Notes under the pieces: generated by a model
Databases searched by the model: none
What the model saw: the letters and a program-made list of their open reading frames with translations, nothing else
What the model was told of the DNA's origin: nothing
Shown: positions 36,306 to 43,968 of the stretch, one piece after another
Layout of the letters: each line of letters starts with the position of its first letter
Position numbering within the stretch: position 1 is the first letter of the stretch
Made by a program: the position numbers and the translations under genes
Origin: Chryseotalea sp. WA131a
GTDB taxonomy: Bacteria; Bacteroidota; Bacteroidia; Cytophagales; Cyclobacteriaceae
Direction of reading: 5' to 3'
DNA: 64,000 nucleotides
NCBI GenBank assembly: GCA_025370075.1
Contig: CP073016.1
Coordinates: 372,001 to 436,000, forward strand

Positions 36306-36378
36306 TTCCGCTTTCCTTTTTAATGCGAACCACTGGGTAAAAAACCCGCACAAGGGTCGAAAATTCAATAAATCCTGA

Positions 36379-36386
36379 TAAATTTG
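36379..36386 (+). promoter_or_regulatory. Candidate Bacteroidota -7 element before the DUF177 gene
   Basis: TAAATTTG matches TAnnTTTG exactly and lies 27 bases before the TTG start at 36413. It lies within an upstream open stretch that could otherwise be mistaken for an N-terminal extension of the gene. Confidence 0.5.
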
Positions 36387-36412
36387 CCCCTCATTTTAAA
36401 ACCCCTTTTGGG

Positions 36413-36919
36413 TTGAGTGAATTTAGTGTCAATATCATTGGGCTGGCTAAAAAGCAGCATACGTTCACCTATCGTCTGAACGAAGCTTTTTTTAATCAGT
36501 ATGGCAATCAAACCATTGCCAAAGGAGATTTTGATGCCAACCTGACTCTGGACAAACGGGAAACGTTGATTGAGGCAATTTTTGAAATAACGGGCAACGC
36601 TGAGCTGATCTGTGATCGGAGCTTGGAGCCTTTTCTTCACCCTATTTCTCTTCACCGCAAGGTGATCTTTAAGTATGGCGAAGAACCGGGCGAAGTAAGT
36701 GATGAGATCGTAATCATTACCGAAGAGCAAGACAAGCTAGATGTAGGCCAGTATATGTATGAGTTTATTGTGCTAGAAGTGCCGATAAAGAAAATACATC
36801 CAAAGTTTCAAAAGGAAGATAACGATGAGGAGAGTGAAGATGGCAAGTTGGTGTATCAAACAAAAGTTGACGAAAACGCCATCGATCCACGTTGGGAAAA
36901 ATTGAAAAAATTGAAGTAA
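36413..36919 (+). CDS. DUF177 (YceD-like) protein
   Basis: A 168-residue DUF177 protein, the family usually encoded directly before rpmF; YceD relatives are linked to 23S rRNA/ribosome assembly. Matching segments include FDANLTLDKRETLIEAIFEI and the core CDRSLEPFLHPI. The C-terminus is acidic (EDNDEESEDG) and ends DPRWEKLKKLK. No ATG exists in frame, so TTG at 36413 is used. The candidate promoter at 36379-36386 supports this short leader. Confidence 0.87.
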   Translation: MSEFSVNIIGLAKKQHTFTYRLNEAFFNQYGNQTIAKGDFDANLTLDKRETLIEAIFEITGNAELICDRSLEPFLHPISLHRKVIFKYGEEPGEVSDEIVIITEEQDKLDVGQYMYEFIVLEVPIKKIHPKFQKEDNDEESEDGKLVYQTKVDENAIDPRWEKLKKLK

Positions 36920-36956
36920 AAATAAGTCTTAAACTGAACGATTAAATTTCTAGGTT

Positions 36957-37145
36957 ATGCCAAATCCAAAACGAAAAACCTCCAAAACAAGAAGAGATAA
37001 AAGAAGGACTCACTATAAAGCAGTGGCGAAACAATTTTTGACAGATGCTACCACCGGTGAAGCTCATTTGCCACACCGTGCGCATTGGCACGAGGGCAAG
37101 CTCTATTACAAGGGAAACGTGGTAATGGAGAAAGAAGTGGCCTAA
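36957..37145 (+). CDS. rpmF: 50S ribosomal protein L32
   Basis: A 62-residue L32. The N-terminus MPNPKRKTSKTRRDKRRTHY is the family hallmark. The zinc-binding cysteines of some L32 versions are absent, so it is the zinc-independent type. It follows DUF177 by 37 bases, the order conserved in many bacteria. Confidence 0.96.
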   Translation: MPNPKRKTSKTRRDKRRTHYKAVAKQFLTDATTGEAHLPHRAHWHEGKLYYKGNVVMEKEVA

Positions 37146-37232
37146 TTAGCCAACATGGTAGTTTTGCTAAAGCCTTGTTACTTAAAGCATCAGATTGCAG
37201 TTAATTGCAAAGCGAGCTAAGTGTGTACTAAG

Positions 37233-37268
37233 ATGCCCGGTTGCCCAACTGGGCATTTGTTTTTTTTA
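37233..37268 (+). terminator. Terminator between rpmF and fabH
   Basis: ATGCCCGGTT and AACTGGGCAT form a stem with one mismatch and a small loop, followed by TTGTTTTTTTT. It ends 12 bases before the fabH ATG, so fabH needs readthrough or a promoter overlapping the hairpin. Confidence 0.75.
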
Positions 37269-37280
37269 TAAACGCAAGAA

Positions 37281-38276
37281 ATGAATAAAATTAGAGCAGC
37301 AATTACAGGAGTAGGCGGTTATGTTCCCGAGTATGTGCTCACCAACAAAGAGTTGGAAACGCTGGTGGATACTACCGATGAATGGATCACCTCGCGAACG
37401 GGCATTAAGGAGCGCAGGATTTTAAAAGGCGATCACCAAGGTGTATCAGTAATGGCTATTGCCGCAGTGAAAGAGATGCTGGCAAAAACCAACACCAATC
37501 CGGCAGAAGTTGACCTCGTTATTTTTGCCACCATTACCCCAGACATGACGTTCCCGGCATCGGCAAATATTGTGGCCACAGCGGTGGGTGCTACCAATGC
37601 CTTTAGCTATGACATGGCTGCGGCCTGTTCAGGTTTTTTATATGGATTAACAACGGGTGCTAGTTTTATTGAATCGGGACGCTACAAAAAAGTAATTGTA
37701 ATTGGGGGCGATAAAATGTCGGCTATTTTGGATTATAGTGATCGCACTACCTGCATTATTTTTGGAGATGGGGCCGGTTGTGTTTTATTAGAACCAACAG
37801 CAGAAGAAGTAGGTGTGATGGACTACATTCTGAAAAGCGATGGCAGTGGCGAGACATTTCTGCACATGAAAGCCGGTGGCAGCCGCATTCCGGCTACCCA
37901 CGATTCGGTTGATAAACGTCAGCATTTTGTATATCAAGAAGGCTCGGCAGTTTACAAATTTGCAGTGACCAACATGGCCGAGGTTTCGGCACAAGTGGCA
38001 GAACGCAACCATTTAACAAAAGAGAACATTACCTGGCTGGTGCCACATCAAGCCAATAAGCGAATCATTGACGCTACCGCTTCGCGCGTAGGCATTGGCG
38101 AAGATAAAGTGATGATGAATATTGAACGGTATGGAAATACTACAGCAGGAACAATTCCTCTTTTGCTGTGGGATTACGAGAAAAAACTAAAAAAGGGAGA
38201 TAACCTCTTGTTGGCTGCTTTTGGTGGTGGTTTTACATGGGGATCGGTTTATGTAAAGTGGGCATATAATTCGTAG
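37281..38276 (+). CDS. fabH: Beta-ketoacyl-ACP synthase III (FabH)
   Basis: FabH condenses acetyl- or branched acyl-CoA with malonyl-ACP to start fatty acid synthesis. The 331-residue protein has the Cys-His-Asn triad: Cys in DMAAACSGFLYGL, His in WLVPHQANKRII, and Asn in ERYGNTTAGTIPL. It has DEWITSRTGIKERRI at the N-terminus and GGGFTWGSVYVKW at the C-terminus. It forms a block with efp, accB and accC. Confidence 0.96.
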   Translation: MNKIRAAITGVGGYVPEYVLTNKELETLVDTTDEWITSRTGIKERRILKGDHQGVSVMAIAAVKEMLAKTNTNPAEVDLVIFATITPDMTFPASANIVATAVGATNAFSYDMAAACSGFLYGLTTGASFIESGRYKKVIVIGGDKMSAILDYSDRTTCIIFGDGAGCVLLEPTAEEVGVMDYILKSDGSGETFLHMKAGGSRIPATHDSVDKRQHFVYQEGSAVYKFAVTNMAEVSAQVAERNHLTKENITWLVPHQANKRIIDATASRVGIGEDKVMMNIERYGNTTAGTIPLLLWDYEKKLKKGDNLLLAAFGGGFTWGSVYVKWAYNS

Positions 38277-38467
38277 GTGTTATAGGATTGGGAATTTTGG
38301 AGTTAGGACTTTGGATTAGGTAGTAGGGCTTCAGGAGTAGGACTTAGGATGTGTAGTATTTAACCAAACGGCAATTGGTAATGAGTTTCCTGACTCCTTT
38401 AAAGGTTGAATAGTATAATGATTATTGGTAATCTTAAATCTCAAATCAAAAATCTTAAATAGAAAGT

Positions 38468-39034
38468 ATGGCTTCAGTATCTGATTTAAACAAGGGAAGT
38501 TATGTACGCTACAATGGTGAAGTGGTGCAAGTAGAAGAAATGCAGCACCGAACACCGGGCAATCTTCGTGCATTTTATCAATTGAAAATGCGCAGCTTGC
38601 GCACCGGCAAAATTGTAGAAAACCGTTTCCGTCCGGGCGATTCGATTGAACAACTGCGCGTAGAAACCAAGGAATATCAATACCTCTACCAAGATGGAGA
38701 TAGCCTGGTGTGCATGGATAATACCACCTACGAACAAATTTATCTTGACAAAGTATTGTTAGGTGATTCGGTAAACTATATTAAAGAGGGCGTTACCTTG
38801 CTCATTGCATTCGAAGATGGCGTGAACCCCATCACAGCTGAAGCACCGGCACACGTAAACATGTCTATAACGTACACCGAACCGGGTGTGCAAGGCGATA
38901 CTGCTACACGCACGTTGAAGTCGGCCACCATTGAAACAGGCGCAGAAGTAAAAGTTCCGCTATTTGTAAATATTGGCGACATGATCAAGATCAAAACCAG
39001 TACAGGCGAATACGTAGAACGCGTAAAAGAATAA
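38468..39034 (+). CDS. efp: Elongation factor P
   Basis: EF-P relieves ribosome stalling at proline stretches. The 188-residue protein has the KOW-like domain I, then OB domains II and III (VNYIKEGVTLLIAFEDG, VNIGDMIKIKTSTGEYVERVK). At the tip loop the residue matching modified Lys34 of E. coli or Arg32 of Pseudomonas is Asn32 (TPGNLRAF), so neither beta-lysylation nor rhamnosylation can occur there. It lies five bases before accB. Confidence 0.95.
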   Translation: MASVSDLNKGSYVRYNGEVVQVEEMQHRTPGNLRAFYQLKMRSLRTGKIVENRFRPGDSIEQLRVETKEYQYLYQDGDSLVCMDNTTYEQIYLDKVLLGDSVNYIKEGVTLLIAFEDGVNPITAEAPAHVNMSITYTEPGVQGDTATRTLKSATIETGAEVKVPLFVNIGDMIKIKTSTGEYVERVKE

Positions 39035-39038
39035 CGTT

Positions 39039-39596
39039 ATGGCAACAAAAAAATCAAACGGCACAAAAGGTATTGCAGCCAAAAAACCCACCGCACTAAA
39101 CCAATCTGAAATGAAGACAACCGAGATTCGTGACCTAATCGACTTCATTGCCCAATCGGGGTTGAATGAAGTGGATATTGAAACAAAAGAGTTGAAGCTT
39201 CACGTCAAGCGTGAGCCAGATCAAAAGGTGATGAAGGCATCGGCTCCTGTAATTGCTGCACCTGTGGTAACGGCTCCTCCCACGCAAGCGGTGGTTACTC
39301 CTCAAGCACAAGTGCAGACCCCAAAAGTTGAAAAGCCAGTAGCAGCTACTGCCAAGACGGTAGATATCAAGTCACCCATGATTGGCACCTTCTATCGTTC
39401 GGCCAATCCAGATTCTCCTCCTATGATTTCGGTGGGCGATAAAGTGAGCAAGGGCCAAACGGTTTGCATCATTGAAGCCATGAAACTTTTCAATGAGATT
39501 GAGTCGGAAGTATCGGGCACGATTGTAAAAGTAATGGTCGAAAATTCCTCTCCTGTGGAGTATGATCAAGTGCTTTTTGTAGTAGAACCTGATTAA
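39039..39596 (+). CDS. accB: Acetyl-CoA carboxylase biotin carboxyl carrier protein
   Basis: AccB carries the biotin of acetyl-CoA carboxylase. The 185-residue protein has a Lys-rich N-terminal stretch, a Pro/Ala/Val/Gln linker near residues 68-105, and a biotinyl domain with IIEAMKLFNEIE; Lys149 is the biotinylation site. The upstream gene efp ends five bases before it, and accC follows after 94 bases of AT-rich spacer. Confidence 0.95.
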   Translation: MATKKSNGTKGIAAKKPTALNQSEMKTTEIRDLIDFIAQSGLNEVDIETKELKLHVKREPDQKVMKASAPVIAAPVVTAPPTQAVVTPQAQVQTPKVEKPVAATAKTVDIKSPMIGTFYRSANPDSPPMISVGDKVSKGQTVCIIEAMKLFNEIESEVSGTIVKVMVENSSPVEYDQVLFVVEPD

Positions 39597-39690
39597 GATG
39601 TTAGATGTGAGATGTTAGATTTAAAAATGTTAGACTGCTCGATAGCGTAATCAATCTAACAACTTAAATCTTAAATCCAAAATAGAAACT

Positions 39691-41040
39691 ATGTTCAAAA
39701 AAATACTAATTGCCAACCGAGGAGAAATTGCTTTGCGCGTGATACGTACGTGCAAAGAAATGGATATAAAAACGGTAGCAGTGTACTCCACGGCCGATCG
39801 CGAAAGCTTGCATGTGCGCTTTGCAGATGAAGCCGTTTGTATTGGTGCAGCCCCAAGCAAAGAATCGTATTTGAATATCCCACGCATAATTTCAGCCGCT
39901 GAAATTACTAACGCAGATGCTATTCACCCGGGCTATGGTTTTCTGTCAGAGAACGCAGAATTCTCGGCCGTGTGTCACGAGTACGGTATTAAGTTTATTG
40001 GGCCATCACCTGAAATGATCCGCTCGATGGGCGACAAAATCACAGCCAAAGAAACAATGATCAAGGCGGGCGTTCCGTGCATACCGGGTTCGGATGGTTT
40101 GTTGGAGTCAGTGGAGCAAGGGATTGAGCTGGCCAAAAAAATTAAGTACCCGGTGATTGTGAAAGCAACAGCCGGTGGCGGAGGAAAGGGCATGCGTATC
40201 ATCAATAACGATGATGAGTTTAAAAAAGCATGGGATGATGCCAAGCGCGAAGCGGCCGCTTCGTTTGGCAACGATGGGTTGTACTTAGAGAAATTTGTAG
40301 AAGAGCCCCGCCACATCGAAATTCAGGTGGTAGGCGACCAATACGGAAAAGTTTGCCACTTATCCGAAAGAGATTGCTCGATTCAAAGACGGCACCAAAA
40401 GCTAGTGGAAGAGACACCATCGCCTATCGTATCACAAGAGTTGCGCGAGCGAATGGGCGAAGCGGCCATACAAGGAGCGAAGGCCATTAACTACGAAGGT
40501 GTGGGCACCATCGAATTTTTGGTTGACAAGCATGGTGATTTCTACTTTATGGAAATGAACACGCGCATCCAAGTGGAGCACCCGATCACCGAGGAAGTGA
40601 CTGATTATGATTTGATCAAAGAACAAATAAAAGTAGCAGCCGGTGTGCCGATTTCGGGCAGAAATTACTTCCCGAATTTGTACGCCATGGAGTGCCGCAT
40701 CAATGCCGAAGATCCAGCCAACGGGTTCCGACCTTCACCGGGAAAAATTACTAACATGCACATGCCGGGTGGCCACGGAGTTCGCATCGATAGCCACGTG
40801 TATTCGGGCTATACCATTCCTCCCAATTACGATTCGATGATTGCGAAGTTGATTGTGAGCGGCCAATCGCGCGAAGAGGTGATTACGCGCATGAAGCGTG
40901 CCTTGAGTGAGTTTGTGATTGAGGGAATTAAAACAACAATTCCGTTCCATTTAAAGCTGATGGACAACCCCACGTTCCGATCGGGTAAATTCACTACCAA
41001 GTTTTTGGAGACTTCGTTTGATTTTAATGAGTTGAAATAA
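39691..41040 (+). CDS. accC: Acetyl-CoA carboxylase biotin carboxylase subunit
   Basis: AccC carboxylates AccB-biotin with ATP and bicarbonate. The 449-residue protein has the N-terminal KILIANRGEIALRVIRTC, the glycine-rich ATP loop KATAGGGGKGMRII, the metal/ATP site FYFMEMNTRIQVEHP, and the RINAEDP motif. Length is standard. It is followed by a strong terminator ending the fatty-acid block. Confidence 0.97.
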   Translation: MFKKILIANRGEIALRVIRTCKEMDIKTVAVYSTADRESLHVRFADEAVCIGAAPSKESYLNIPRIISAAEITNADAIHPGYGFLSENAEFSAVCHEYGIKFIGPSPEMIRSMGDKITAKETMIKAGVPCIPGSDGLLESVEQGIELAKKIKYPVIVKATAGGGGKGMRIINNDDEFKKAWDDAKREAAASFGNDGLYLEKFVEEPRHIEIQVVGDQYGKVCHLSERDCSIQRRHQKLVEETPSPIVSQELRERMGEAAIQGAKAINYEGVGTIEFLVDKHGDFYFMEMNTRIQVEHPITEEVTDYDLIKEQIKVAAGVPISGRNYFPNLYAMECRINAEDPANGFRPSPGKITNMHMPGGHGVRIDSHVYSGYTIPPNYDSMIAKLIVSGQSREEVITRMKRALSEFVIEGIKTTIPFHLKLMDNPTFRSGKFTTKFLETSFDFNELK

Positions 41041-41064
41041 TTTCGCTAGTAAACTTTTCTCAAA

Positions 41065-41098
41065 GAGGCCGTCTCAAAAGTCTGAGACGGTCTTTTTT
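41065..41098 (+). terminator. Rho-independent terminator after accC
   Basis: AGGCCGTCTCA and TGAGACGGTCT make an 11-base stem with a short loop, followed by TTTTTTCTT. Confidence 0.88.
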
Positions 41099-41125
41099 CT
41101 TATTGGGGAGTTTTTGGTCGGGATT

Positions 41126-41606
41126 TTAGTTTAAAGAAAAAATAGGCGTGAGTTCAGGCTGCCATTTTCGCCAGACTATCTTTTCCTTGGATACCCTATT
41201 CACAAACTTTGCCCTTGTTCCGATTGATTGGTCAGCTACTAATTCTTCTGCTTTTCTGATGAGTTTATTCAAATCACGTAATTCCTTTTTATATCGCTTA
41301 ACGGAGAAATCGCAAACCAAACCGTCATGCAAGGATGGAAAAACGGATACGGGTTCCATTTTTATTCCCTAAGGCAGCATGAATCTGTTTCACCAAATCT
41401 AGATTAGCATTGGCCAGCCTTGCACCGACAATGTAGGAGACGCCCTTTGCCCTGAGCTCTGTCAATCTTTCTTCCGACAACATGGCGGCATCGGCCACAA
41501 CAATGGGCATTACGCCTTTGTGTTTTTTTCCAAAACTCCCAACAACTGGCAACATCGTCTTTCCCTCAAAGGTATTGCCAGGGAAAATTTCGCTTCTAAG
41601 GCCGAG
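41126..41606 (-). pseudogene. Remnant of an IS4/IS1634-like transposase
   Basis: Two minus-strand frames (41606-41325 and 41359-41126) read consecutive pieces of one transposase. The first has IFPGNTFEGKTMLPVVGSF and GVMPIVVADAAMLS with a catalytic-type Asp. The second continues with LHDGLVCDFSVKRYKKEL and ELVADQSIGTRAKFV. A frameshift separates them near 41340, and both ends of the gene and the terminal repeats are missing. Confidence 0.75.
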
Positions 41607-41625
41607 CGTCAGAAGTCAGGAGAAT

Positions 41626-41832
41626 TTATTTTTTTGAATATTCCAGTAAATCTGCCGGTTGGCAGTCCAATGCTTTGCAAATGGCTTCCAATGTGCTGAA
41701 ACGAATGGCCTTTGCTTTTCCGGTTTTGAGTATGGAAAGGTTGGCGAGCGTGATGTCCACTTTTTCAGAGAGTTCATTCAGCGACATTTTTCGCTTCGCC
41801 ATCATCACATCTAAGTTTACGATTATCGGCAT
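41626..41832 (-). CDS. Small XRE-type (Cro/CI) helix-turn-helix regulator
   Basis: A 68-residue protein that is essentially one helix-turn-helix domain (MSLNELSEKVDITLANLSIL, then IRFSTLEAICKALDCQPADL). This subgroup is regularly encoded next to DUF2975 membrane proteins, as here; the spacing is three bases. It likely represses the shared promoter at 42421-42452 (inference). Confidence 0.9.
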   Translation of the reverse strand: MPIIVNLDVMMAKRKMSLNELSEKVDITLANLSILKTGKAKAIRFSTLEAICKALDCQPADLLEYSKK

Positions 41833-41835
41833 GGC

Positions 41836-42390
41836 TTATACGGTTAACTCATTTTCGGATTGAATTTCGATTCCCCGTTTAAAAATCTGAGCGATTACAA
41901 AAAGTATAACAGCCATGAAAAACCATACGTCAGCTCCGCCCAAACGTAAATGTTGTGTGTCGGGCATTTGCACGCCTTGATTCACTAACCACTCAGTGTA
42001 ACCAACTCCCCATGCTGTAAAAAAGCCTATCCCAAAAGCCAATGCTGATCCGGTAATAAGAAAAATTCGCACTTCGTTATTGAATGGCTGCGCCATACTT
42101 TTATCGTGCAGTATTTTTATAATCAGATAAAATAGGAACGCCTTCAACACTGACGCAATGCTTATCAATAACGTTTCTACTAAAAAATGGCCTTGGTCGT
42201 ATTGATAAAGGCTCGATAGATCATTTCCGACCCAATACGTAGCAGCATTGATTGGGTTTATCATCAGCGTGTAATAAGCACTGAAGATAGAGCCACAAGC
42301 ATCAATGCACACGCCAACAAATATTATCCATGCGAGGATGTACAGTATTTGGATCATAAGTTCGGTTCTCGTTTTTGTCTTGCTTTCCAT
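41836..42390 (-). CDS. DUF2975 membrane protein
   Basis: A 184-residue protein with four predicted membrane helices (about 13-35, 69-91, 105-127, 152-170), matching DUF2975. Function is unknown. It is the first gene of a two-gene unit with the XRE regulator and has a well-formed Bacteroidota promoter upstream. Confidence 0.87.
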   Translation of the reverse strand: MESKTKTRTELMIQILYILAWIIFVGVCIDACGSIFSAYYTLMINPINAATYWVGNDLSSLYQYDQGHFLVETLLISIASVLKAFLFYLIIKILHDKSMAQPFNNEVRIFLITGSALAFGIGFFTAWGVGYTEWLVNQGVQMPDTQHLRLGGADVWFFMAVILFVIAQIFKRGIEIQSENELTV

Positions 42391-42420
42391 ATTTTTTGTT
42401 GTTTTTTTTCTTTAACGGAT

Positions 42421-42452
42421 CAAATATAAATAAAGTTTTATTGATAAACAAT
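42421..42452 (-). promoter_or_regulatory. Bacteroidota-type promoter for the DUF2975-XRE unit
   Basis: On the minus strand ATTG (-33 side) is followed after 20 bases by TATATTTG, an exact TAnnTTTG -7 box. It lies about 30 bases before the DUF2975 ATG. Spacing and sequence fit the consensus for the group's housekeeping sigma factor. Confidence 0.65.
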
Positions 42453-42522
42453 AAATATAGTATGAATTACGATAATTATTAAAAAAAAGCTGTTTCTAAC
42501 GAATAATGGCATTGGGGAATGT

Positions 42523-43968
42523 TCACCTTCCCACAATATTCCTGGCCATCTTCGGAAAGATCAATCCGTGAAAAGGCAACACCGAATACCAATACAATCT
42601 ACCCCACAACCCGAGCGGGCGGTATGTAGCAATTTGAAATAAAGTCTTTCTACCATTCTCTTCTTTTACTTTGAACTCAAGCCAAGCCTCACCGGGTAAT
42701 TTCATTTCCGCATAGAGCAGCAACCTTCCGTTTGGTTTATCGGCCACCAGCACACGCCAAAAATCCAATGCGTCTCCGGCTTTTAAGTCTGTATCACTTC
42801 TCCTTCCTCTGCGCAAGCCCACGCCACCTACCATTTTGTCCATTACCCCTCGGATGCGCCACATCCAATTGCCAAAATACCAACCGCGGTTACCACCAAT
42901 CTGCCAAATGTTTTCGATGACTTCCTGTTTATTCCGCTCAAATTCAATTTTGCGTTTGTCGGTAAATACACCGTGCTCGGGAACAAACGTGTTGTTAAGA
43001 AAATTTTTGTTCATGGTGCCAAGCGAGATGGAATCTTTCCAACTGGACACCACATTTTTTTGACTGATTTTATCAAATGCCAATTGCAACGCCTCCTGAT
43101 AACTTAGAATTTTGGTGGGTACAATTTCGCGGATGCGGGTATCATGACAAATCACTTCGTTTTTCATGCTGTTGACCAAACTTCTCGCCAACGAATAGGT
43201 GGTGGACGTGACAAATACCAACCACAATGATGAAAGCTTGGGCGTGAGAACAGGCACGGTGATGATGAAGCGCTTGAGACCGCGCATTTTGGCAAAGCCG
43301 TAGAGCATTTGGTTATAGGTGAGTGCTTCCGTTCCACCAATATCAAATGTCTGGTGAAATGTTTCGGGTTTCAACAAAACGCCTTGCAAGTATTCAATCA
43401 CGTTCCGAATGCCTATGGGCTGGCAGCGCGTTTTTAGCCACTTGGGCGCAATCATCACCGGAAGTTTTTCTACTAAGTCGCGGATAATTTCAAATGAAGC
43501 ACTGCCTGACCCAATGATAATAGCCGCACGAAGAACAGTTAAAGGCGCAGTGGCCTTGGCCAAAATGACTTCTACATTTTTTCTGGATAGCAAGTGGTCC
43601 GATAAATCAACATCGTTTACAATTCCGCTTAGGTAAATGATTTGTTTGGCTTGTGTGCCATTTACAACCGTTACGAAGTTTTGTGCCGATTGCGATTCCA
43701 TAGTAGTGAAATCTGGATTTGACGAACTCATCGAATGTACTAAGTAATACGCGGCATCAATATCCGTAGGGATGGAATGGATTTGTTTATCACTATTCAA
43801 ATCAACTTCAAGCACTGTTATGCTTTTTAGAAATTCGGGTGTAAAATCCTCCCAATCAAACCTGCGCTGGTCTCGGACTAGACAAATTACGTGGTGACCA
43901 GCCTCTACCAACACTGGTAAAAGCCTTCTGCCGATGTAACCGGTGGAGCCAGTGAGTAGTATTTTCAT
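42523..43968 (-). CDS. SDR-type NAD(P)-dependent oxidoreductase with C-terminal DUF2867
   Basis: A 481-residue two-domain protein. Residues 1 to about 300 form an atypical short-chain dehydrogenase with the nucleotide motif LLTGSTGYIGRRLL and a typical AYYLVHSM segment. From about 330 on, the DUF2867 domain follows (GNWMWRIRGVMDKMVGG, GDALDFWRVL). The fusion is common in bacteria near photolyase-related genes. Its start overlaps the stop of the photolyase-related gene by four bases. Substrate unknown. Confidence 0.88.
   Translation of the reverse strand: MKILLTGSTGYIGRRLLPVLVEAGHHVICLVRDQRRFDWEDFTPEFLKSITVLEVDLNSDKQIHSIPTDIDAAYYLVHSMSSSNPDFTTMESQSAQNFVTVVNGTQAKQIIYLSGIVNDVDLSDHLLSRKNVEVILAKATAPLTVLRAAIIIGSGSASFEIIRDLVEKLPVMIAPKWLKTRCQPIGIRNVIEYLQGVLLKPETFHQTFDIGGTEALTYNQMLYGFAKMRGLKRFIITVPVLTPKLSSLWLVFVTSTTYSLARSLVNSMKNEVICHDTRIREIVPTKILSYQEALQLAFDKISQKNVVSSWKDSISLGTMNKNFLNNTFVPEHGVFTDKRKIEFERNKQEVIENIWQIGGNRGWYFGNWMWRIRGVMDKMVGGVGLRRGRRSDTDLKAGDALDFWRVLVADKPNGRLLLYAEMKLPGEAWLEFKVKEENGRKTLFQIATYRPLGLWGRLYWYSVLPFHGLIFPKMARNIVGR

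Noticed and set aside
36341..36412. N-terminal extension of the DUF177 protein
   Set aside because: The open stretch contains an exact TAnnTTTG promoter box and no ATG, so TTG at 36413 was kept.
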